A stretch of DNA of 46,935 nucleotides from Prevotellaceae bacterium (GTDB lineage: Bacteria > Bacteroidota > Bacteroidia > Bacteroidales > UBA932). The stretch's first letter is position 1; every line of letters starts with the position of its first letter. The notes beneath the pieces are model-generated. The model did not search any database. It saw only the letters and a program-made list of their open reading frames with translations, and was not told where the DNA came from. Both the position numbers and the translations under genes were made by a program. The stretch spans positions 1 through 46,935 of the forward strand of contig JAISBU010000062.1 in assembly GCA_031266015.1 (NCBI GenBank). The letters are read 5' to 3'. Shown piece after piece: positions 41,854 to 46,935 of this stretch.

Positions 41854-42750
41854 ATGTGGATTTATCTTGCGCTGGCTTCAGCCCTGCTACTCGGTTTTTA
41901 CGATGTTTCGAAAAAAGTTTCGTTGCGGGGCAATGCCGTACTTCCGGTGTTGTATGTGGCGGCTTTTTTTAGCGCGATGCTGTTTGTTCCATTCATTATA
42001 CTATCCAAGGTAAGTCCTGCTCTCGACCATTTTTTGTACATACAGGAAATGACTTGGGAGCAGCATCTCTTTACGTTTGTAAAGTCTTGTATTGTAGGAT
42101 CTTCATGGGTGCTCAGCTACTACGCTATGCGCTATCTGCCCATTACCATTGTGTCACCTATACGTGCTACCGCACCCTTGTTTACCTTGCTGGGAGCTGC
42201 CACTGTTTTGGGCGAGAGGCTGGAACCTATGCAATGGATGGGCGTGTTTGTTACGGTTGCTTTCTTTTGGCGATTCTCAAAAATGGGGCGAATGGAGAAA
42301 GTCAACTTCTGGGGCAACAAGTGGATGTACTGTCTTTACTTGGGTACTATGCTGGGAGCCGTCAGCGGATTATATGATAAGTATTTGATATCACACCTGG
42401 GAATGCCCAAAAACGCTGTGCAGGCGTGGTATAGCCTATACATGCTGTTGGTATTATTGCCTATAGCGCTGCTTAAATGGTGGCCAAACAGGAGAGAGAA
42501 TAAGTTTGTTTTCAGGTGGAGCATTGCTCTCATCGGAGTATGCTTGGCGCTATCAGACTTTACCTATTTTTATTCGTTATCTATCCCGGAATCATTGGTG
42601 GCAGTGGTGTCAGCACTACGACGCTGCTCTGTAGTGGTGCCATTCTTGGTAGGCGTAATTTTCTTGAACGAACGTCGGAATGTGCTACGTAAGCTTCTCA
42701 TCATATGCGGTATGCTCATAGGTGTCGCTATGATTGCACTGGGCAGCTAA
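41854..42750 (+). CDS. EamA/DMT family transporter
   Basis: A 298-residue inner-membrane protein with about ten hydrophobic helices in two EamA halves (about 1-140 and 155-298). MRYLPITIVSPIRATAPLFT and LGERLEPMQWMGV in the first half, and SIPESLVAVVSALRRCSVVV with FLNERRN in the second, are typical of drug/metabolite transporters. The substrate is unknown. An earlier TTG in frame exists at 41797, but ATG 41854 begins right at the first helix and lies after a promoter element. No partner gene is near. Confidence 0.85.
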   Translation: MWIYLALASALLLGFYDVSKKVSLRGNAVLPVLYVAAFFSAMLFVPFIILSKVSPALDHFLYIQEMTWEQHLFTFVKSCIVGSSWVLSYYAMRYLPITIVSPIRATAPLFTLLGAATVLGERLEPMQWMGVFVTVAFFWRFSKMGRMEKVNFWGNKWMYCLYLGTMLGAVSGLYDKYLISHLGMPKNAVQAWYSLYMLLVLLPIALLKWWPNRRENKFVFRWSIALIGVCLALSDFTYFYSLSIPESLVAVVSALRRCSVVVPFLVGVIFLNERRNVLRKLLIICGMLIGVAMIALGS

Positions 42751-42856
42751 GCTATTTTGTACGTGTTAAACATCTCTGTATTAACACTTTAGTTGTCGCG
42801 CGAACGATAACTAAAATGTGTTCGATTTGTTCAAAACCCAGCTATTCAAAACGCAG

Positions 42857-42894
42857 AAAAGGCATGTACAAACGTAATGTTGTACATACCTTTT
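42857..42894. terminator. Terminator of the former tRNA-Ser, also serving the EamA gene
   Basis: AAAAGG-C-ATGTACAA and TTGTACAT-A-CCTTTT form a stem with one mismatch and an 8-nt loop, with T5 on the plus strand and TTTTC on the minus. On the minus strand it begins 14 nt past the tRNA fragment's 3' end, as expected for a native tRNA terminator. Confidence 0.8.
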
Positions 42895-42906
42895 TCATTG
42901 GTTTTC

Positions 42907-42953
<47 letters not shown>

Positions 42954-42960
42954 TCAGTTA

Positions 42961-44322
42961 AAATGTACGCCACAGCAGGAAAATCCGCCGCTACTCTTCG
43001 ACCTGTCCGGACTACAGCAGGCGGCCATCAAAAAACTAGGCTACACGCTTGAGCAGGTAACCGGCGCAGCGCAAAGCCTCTACATGGCAGGTGTAATGAC
43101 CTATCCGCGTACCGATTCGCAGTTTATTGGCGAAAACGACTACAAGCAGCTACCGGCCCTACTCAATGTCATAAAAGATTGGGGAGGCGAATATGCTGCT
43201 GCCATTGGCAAGCTCCCATCAACCCTAAGCAAAGCCTCCGTAAACGACAGCAAGGTTACCGGGCACCACGCCCTTATGCCCACCAAAGACGCCACCGCAG
43301 CCAAAATAGAAACACTATCGGAGGTGGACAGGAGCGTGCTCGCGTTGGTGGCCAGGCAAACCATTATGGCAGTGGGTGAAGTATGCAAAAAAGACAGCAC
43401 CTCCGTTAAAGGACAAGTGCTCAACGTACAAAATCAAGAGGTAAAAAATGAATTTAAAGCCTCCGGCAGCGTTATCACTTATCCGGGCTGGCGAGGACTA
43501 TTTAAGGAGAATCCGGATCCAGACAAAAAGCAAGAAAACACCAAATTTCCTGCTCTAACAGAGGGCGAAGTGCTACCCATAGCCACCATCACTCGCTTAG
43601 ATAAGCAACCCGAACCGCCCAAGCTATTTACTGAAGCTACGCTCATTGCCTACATGAAAAATTGTGGTAAAGATGTGGACGATAAGCAGCTGCGTGACAT
43701 TCTCAACAACCAGGTAGAGGGAATTGGCAGACCCGCTACACGCCCCGGCATCATCAAGGAATTGGTAGAACAGAACCATTATCTTGCCATCGAAAAAAAG
43801 AAAATTATACCAACAGAGTTAGGCTTGTACGTTTACGAGATAACAAAGGGTATGGACATTGCCTCCGTGGAGCTAACGGCCAAATGGGAGCAGCAGCTGG
43901 ACAAAGTAGCAGAGGGTACGCTTTCGCACAAGGAGTTCATGGACTACTCTAAAGCGCAGGTTTCCTCGCTTCTTTCTGCTTTACAGGCAAAAAACATTAC
44001 CCAGCCTGCCCCTGAAGGTAACGGCTCCGAAAATGCCCCAAAATGCCCCAAATGTGGTCGCCCCACCCGTGTATGGGCAATGGGCATTTCGTGCACCGGC
44101 AATAGCAAGGACAAAGAGAAACAAGCCTGCGATTTTATACTATGGCGTAAGCAGTACGGTAAAGAACTAACGGATAGCCAATTAAATTCTCTACTGGCCA
44201 AAGGAAAAACAGGCTCAATGAAGTTTACCAGTAAAACATCCGGAAAACCTTACGATGCCTTTCTCACTTTCAATAAAAAGGAGCTGAAGGTAGGCATGGA
44301 ATTTCCGAAGAAAAAATTCTAA
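42961..44322 (+). pseudogene. topB: DNA topoisomerase III, N-terminally truncated
   Basis: The protein text from CTPQQENPPLLFDLSGLQ on is the middle and C-terminal part of topoisomerase III of the kind carried on Bacteroidetes integrative elements. It keeps the active-site tyrosine in MTYPRTDS, the GIGRPATRPGIIKEL segment and a C-terminal zinc-finger-like part (CPKCGRPTRVWAMGISC). About 250 N-terminal residues, with the whole Toprim domain and its metal-binding acids, are gone. The open frame runs back through the tRNA fragment to 42877, but that part is not topoisomerase. Without Toprim it cannot be an active topoisomerase. It probably belonged to a conjugative element. Confidence 0.85.
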
Positions 44323-44377
44323 AAAATATGGAATTCTTACAAAAAACACATAAACTTGAATTTCATCACCAAATTCG

Positions 44378-44656
44378 ATGACAAATAATTTAATCATGAA
44401 AAACAACTACCCCATTCCCCAAAATTTTGCACCCACACAGGAAGACACAGAGCGTGTTGCAAAATTCATTAACTCTAAGCTGTCAACTAAAAGAGTTGTC
44501 TCTGTAAATGGAATACCTATGGACAAAGACGGAAATGTAACAAAAACAGAACCTAGTCCTGCCTTAGAAAAGATTATGAAAGCCACAGCGGAGCAACAAA
44601 GAAAGCAACCCACAACAATCAACCCACTCCGTGAGCGCTCAGAACAAAAAATGTAA
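44378..44656 (+). CDS. Small hypothetical protein of the integrative element
   Basis: A 92-residue hydrophilic protein rich in K, E, N and T, with no signal peptide or membrane helix. I recognise no family. The stretch NFAPTQEDTERVAKFINSKLSTK may form a helix pair. ATG at 44396 (MKNNYPIPQNF) is a likely alternative start. It lies 55 bp after the topB remnant on the same strand and before a strong terminator, so it was probably cotranscribed with topB. Confidence 0.6.
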   Translation: MTNNLIMKNNYPIPQNFAPTQEDTERVAKFINSKLSTKRVVSVNGIPMDKDGNVTKTEPSPALEKIMKATAEQQRKQPTTINPLRERSEQKM

Positions 44657-44669
44657 TACTACCGCACAA

Positions 44670-44708
44670 AACAACGGCTCACTTTTCAGTGAGCCGTTGT
44701 TATTTTTT
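44670..44708. terminator. Terminator between the small ORF and the RhuM genes
   Basis: AACAACGGCTCAC and GTGAGCCGTTGTT form a 13-bp perfect stem with a 6-nt loop, followed by ATTTTTT on the plus strand. The stop codon of the second RhuM shard falls in its right edge. Confidence 0.9.
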
Positions 44709-44807
44709 CTCGGAGGGAAAGAAAAGATTTTGCGCTTGTTCGTTTATGGCACGAACATCTACGCCAAACAATTTGCTCATCCGCTTTTGGGTTAGCCGGT
44801 GAATTTC
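44700..44807 (-). pseudogene. RhuM-like shard, HTH part
   Basis: A frame without its own start reads EIHRLTQKRMSKLFGVDVRA then INEQAQNLFFPSEKK and a stop. It aligns with the N-terminal helix-turn-helix of the intact RhuM gene (VWLTQDQMAILFGKAKSTIN). It overlaps the end of the intact gene by 2 bp and is in the frame that would continue the shard at 45788-45883. Confidence 0.55.
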
Positions 44808-45798
44808 ATTTCTTCGGCTTTTTCAATTTTTTAATATCCTCTTCAATTTCTTTCAGACTTTGTTCCTGCTCAATTGCTTTTTGGGCAATTTTGTATTTTT
44901 CAAATTCTATTTCTGATTTCTTCAGGGCTTTTTCGTGACTTATTTTTCCTGCATGGGTGAGAAGTTCTCTGCCGTTGAGTTGCAAAATACTATCCAACCG
45001 CTTAATCCAGTCTGTCATATACATTGGCGTTCTTTGCTGTGCCATTGTTTCGGCAAATGCAAGATATTGTTCCACCAATAAACCGAGTAGTTTAATTTCA
45101 TCCTCATTTAGATAGTTTTTGGCAATGCTAACATCTGACTTTTTGATGGAAGCCGAGTTCTTCTTGTCATAAGACTGCATCCCCAATAAGGGTAAACGGG
45201 CGTCAACTCTGCGATAAACCAATTCCGCAGCCGTTTGCTCGCTGATAGCCCATAAGAGTTTGTTTTGAACTACCTTGAAAAACTCAATCGTTTTTTCGTC
45301 TTTCGGGTCATAGTCGATACTGGTGGTGTAGATGTCTTTTATTTTTTGGTAAAAGAAACGTTCCGAAAGGCGTATTTCCCGAATTCGTTCCTGTAATTCG
45401 TTGAAATAATTCATTGAAGTGCCCGACTCAAAGCGCTCGTCATTAAGGACGAAACCTTTTATAATGTATTCTTTAAGCCGCCGGGTAGCCCAAATACGAA
45501 ACTGTGTGCCTTGTAGCGATTTTACCCTGTAGCCTACTGAAATAATTACGTCAAGATTGTAGAAATAGGGGGCTTTTTGCTGAAATTCGGAATTTCCGAA
45601 TTTCTTCATTGTAGTAGCTTCTTCAAGCTCCTGCTCCTCGTAAATATTCTTGATATGTTCGTTTATGGTGGATTTTGCCTTTCCGAATAAGATCGCCATT
45701 TGGTCTTGCGTCAGCCAAACGGTTTCTTCCTCTAAACGGACATCTACCTTGATGTTGCCTTCTGTATTCTGATAGATGATTATTTCGCTATTGTTCAT
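44806..45798 (-). CDS. rhuM: RhuM family protein
   Basis: A 330-residue cytoplasmic protein of the RhuM family, named after a Salmonella pathogenicity-island gene and common on mobile elements. The N-terminus is a DNA-binding-like domain (ETVWLTQDQMAILFGKAKST, then INEHIKNIYEEQEL), then YFYNLDVIISVGYRVKSLQGTQFRIWAT, the family hallmark, and a coiled-coil C-terminus rich in K and E (about 270-330). Its biochemical role is unknown; such genes often sit beside restriction or methylase genes, as here. It lies between two pieces of a second RhuM-like gene, with GAAAT on both sides. Confidence 0.88.
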   Translation of the reverse strand: MNNSEIIIYQNTEGNIKVDVRLEEETVWLTQDQMAILFGKAKSTINEHIKNIYEEQELEEATTMKKFGNSEFQQKAPYFYNLDVIISVGYRVKSLQGTQFRIWATRRLKEYIIKGFVLNDERFESGTSMNYFNELQERIREIRLSERFFYQKIKDIYTTSIDYDPKDEKTIEFFKVVQNKLLWAISEQTAAELVYRRVDARLPLLGMQSYDKKNSASIKKSDVSIAKNYLNEDEIKLLGLLVEQYLAFAETMAQQRTPMYMTDWIKRLDSILQLNGRELLTHAGKISHEKALKKSEIEFEKYKIAQKAIEQEQSLKEIEEDIKKLKKPKK

Positions 45799-45883
45799 AT
45801 ATATGTTTTATTTCTTGTTTACCGTCTTCGTACTGCACCTGAATACTTGGTGTTGTGTAAAATATGATGTTGGATTCGGACAT
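45788..45883 (-). pseudogene. RhuM-like shard, N-terminal part
   Basis: MSESNIIFYTTPSIQVQYED starts a 31-codon frame that resembles RhuM openings (compare NSEIIIYQNTEGNIKVDVRL of the intact gene). It ends at a stop 11 bp inside the intact gene. The ATG is 6 bp after the methylase stop, so the original gene was the methylase's operon partner. Confidence 0.55.
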
Positions 45884-45889
45884 GCCACT

Positions 45890-46777
45890 TTAAATTGAAG
45901 AAAGTTCTTTAATTCCAATGTTTATATGCTCAATAACACTTTTCTGAGGAATCCTAAGCCTATCTGAAAAAATAAAAACCTCTTTTCCTTTATAAACTTT
46001 AGCTGCAGTGTATTGCAAGTCATATAAAAAATGGCGGCGTTCATTGTATAGCTCTAGAATATCAGAAACACCATCATAAGACAAAATCCAATTCAGATTT
46101 ATTTCATCTTGAATAACTTTAGATAATCTTGCATGGTCATTTTTTTTATAGGCATTTAAATACAACTTACACCCTTTTTCATAATATGGAGGATCAAGAT
46201 AAATTAATGATTCTTGCGGTAAATTTGGGATGTAGTTTTTAATATAGTATTCTGCATCAAAATTTGTCAAAAAGATATTATCTTTAGACTGTGCTATCGT
46301 TTCTATTCTTCTAATTAAATCATTCCGTGAAAACCTTGCATCCATTTTGTAACTTCCGGATTGGTCAAGTCCTCCAATAATTCCAGCTGACAAGATTCCT
46401 GAACGGTTACATCTGTTCAGGTAGAAAACGCTAAATCCAAGTTCTAATTTTTTCCGTCGGTCGCATTTTTTTACAATTTCTTTTCTTTTCCTCCACTCGT
46501 CAACAGCCATTGAAGCAGATTTTATCATTTGACACAACTCTTCTGTTCGGTTAAGTACTGCATACCAAAAACAATAAATACCAAAATCGGAATCATTAAG
46601 ATGGATGTTTGAAACCTTTTTTGTTAATAGCAATTCTATCCCGACCCCAGCTCCTCCGGCATATGGTTCGACATAATGCCCATTTTTAATATTATTTTCA
46701 ATTAATATTTCTTCGATGAATGGAGAAAGTCGCTGCTTTCCTCCGGGATAACGTAAAGGTGTTTTAGCTCTTCCCAT
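45890..46777 (-). CDS. dam: DNA adenine methylase (D12 class N6-adenine methyltransferase)
   Basis: A 295-residue methyltransferase of the Dam/D12 class. The N-terminus LRYPGGKQRLSPFI (8-21) and YVEPYAGGAGVGIELL (SAM-binding FxGxG-type motif, near 35-50) are followed by NDSD, FYLNRCNRSGI and the catalytic motif DPPYYEKG near residue 196. It is full length and should methylate adenine N6, target unknown. No restriction gene is visible; it could be an orphan or the methylase half of a module with the RhuM gene next to it. The gene is AT-rich compared with the core genome, fitting the mobile region. Confidence 0.9.
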   Translation of the reverse strand: MGRAKTPLRYPGGKQRLSPFIEEILIENNIKNGHYVEPYAGGAGVGIELLLTKKVSNIHLNDSDFGIYCFWYAVLNRTEELCQMIKSASMAVDEWRKRKEIVKKCDRRKKLELGFSVFYLNRCNRSGILSAGIIGGLDQSGSYKMDARFSRNDLIRRIETIAQSKDNIFLTNFDAEYYIKNYIPNLPQESLIYLDPPYYEKGCKLYLNAYKKNDHARLSKVIQDEINLNWILSYDGVSDILELYNERRHFLYDLQYTAAKVYKGKEVFIFSDRLRIPQKSVIEHINIGIKELSSI

Positions 46778-46844
46778 TAGTTCATTTCTTCTAAAAGTGG
46801 AAAAATATTATTAAATAAGGTTCAAGACAACTTTAGAAGATTAT

Positions 46845-46852
46845 TATCTTTG
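46845..46852 (+). promoter_or_regulatory. -7 element TATCTTTG for the terminal transposase
   Basis: An exact TAnnTTTG match 17 bp before the ATG at 46870. Confidence 0.45.
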
Positions 46853-46869
46853 TAAGTTGTTGTTGAACA

Positions 46870-46935
46870 ATGAGAAATAAGTATATAAAAGTTGCGCACA
46901 TTGCTGAGCGTAAAACTCGAGAGATAATTCGTCTT
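46870..46935 (+). mobile_element. Start of a probable IS1595-family transposase, cut by window end
   Basis: The 22 codons seen (MRNKYIKVAHIAERKTREII plus RL) resemble the openings of ISXO2/IS1595-like transposases of Bacteroidetes, which have YIK..HISE.KFREIIKLF text followed by a helix-turn-helix. Only the first residues are in the window, so the call is tentative, and no terminal inverted repeat is identified upstream. Confidence 0.45.

Overview
The window is chromosomal DNA of a Bacteroidetes bacterium, most likely of the order Bacteroidales. The evidence is the conserved block bamD-rpoZ(Rpb6 type)-coaBC-porD-recN, several secreted proteins with type IX secretion (T9SS) C-terminal sorting domains, TAnnTTTG promoter elements (the best is TTTG-N19-TACATTTG before a tRNA-Leu), and DUF3822 beside rsmD. 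I cannot name the genus.

Layout. 1-8000 is mostly housekeeping on the minus strand: mnmE, an acetate kinase/phosphate acyltransferase operon, a DEAD-box RNA helicase and a RecD/Pif1-like helicase. 8100-10200 (plus) holds a membrane-anchored protein, a DUF3822 protein and rsmD. 10400-32250 is a coherent block for extracellular nucleic acid use: two T9SS-secreted endonuclease I proteins and a 1811-residue T9SS protein with an OB-fold-like domain; a TonB-dependent receptor followed by two lipoproteins; then, on the other strand, an exported endonuclease/exonuclease/phosphatase protein and a 5'-nucleotidase-type lipoprotein; and finally a NupG-like nucleoside transporter. The likely flow is DNA or RNA to oligonucleotides to nucleosides to uptake, a nucleic-acid counterpart of a polysaccharide utilisation locus without SusD. 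This is the best candidate for a new system; the pathway itself is inferred from gene content.

20.7-22.2 kb is a repeat-rich spacer holding wreckage of a MntA-HepT toxin-antitoxin pair. 32.2-33.4 kb is a scar with two fragments of a Mu-like prophage. 33.4-39.5 kb is the core bamD-rpoZ-coaBC-porD-recN block, interrupted by an AT-rich phospholipase-D-like membrane gene between coaBC and porD. tRNA-Leu(CAA), dxs and an EamA transporter follow.

From about 42.95 kb to the end the DNA is mobile. A 3' fragment of a tRNA-Ser, still with its terminator, is fused to a topoisomerase III gene that lacks its N-terminus, which looks like an integrative-element end. Then come a small element-type ORF, an intact RhuM-family gene lying inside two shards of a second RhuM-like gene, a DNA adenine methylase, and the first codons of a probable IS1595-family transposase cut by the window edge.
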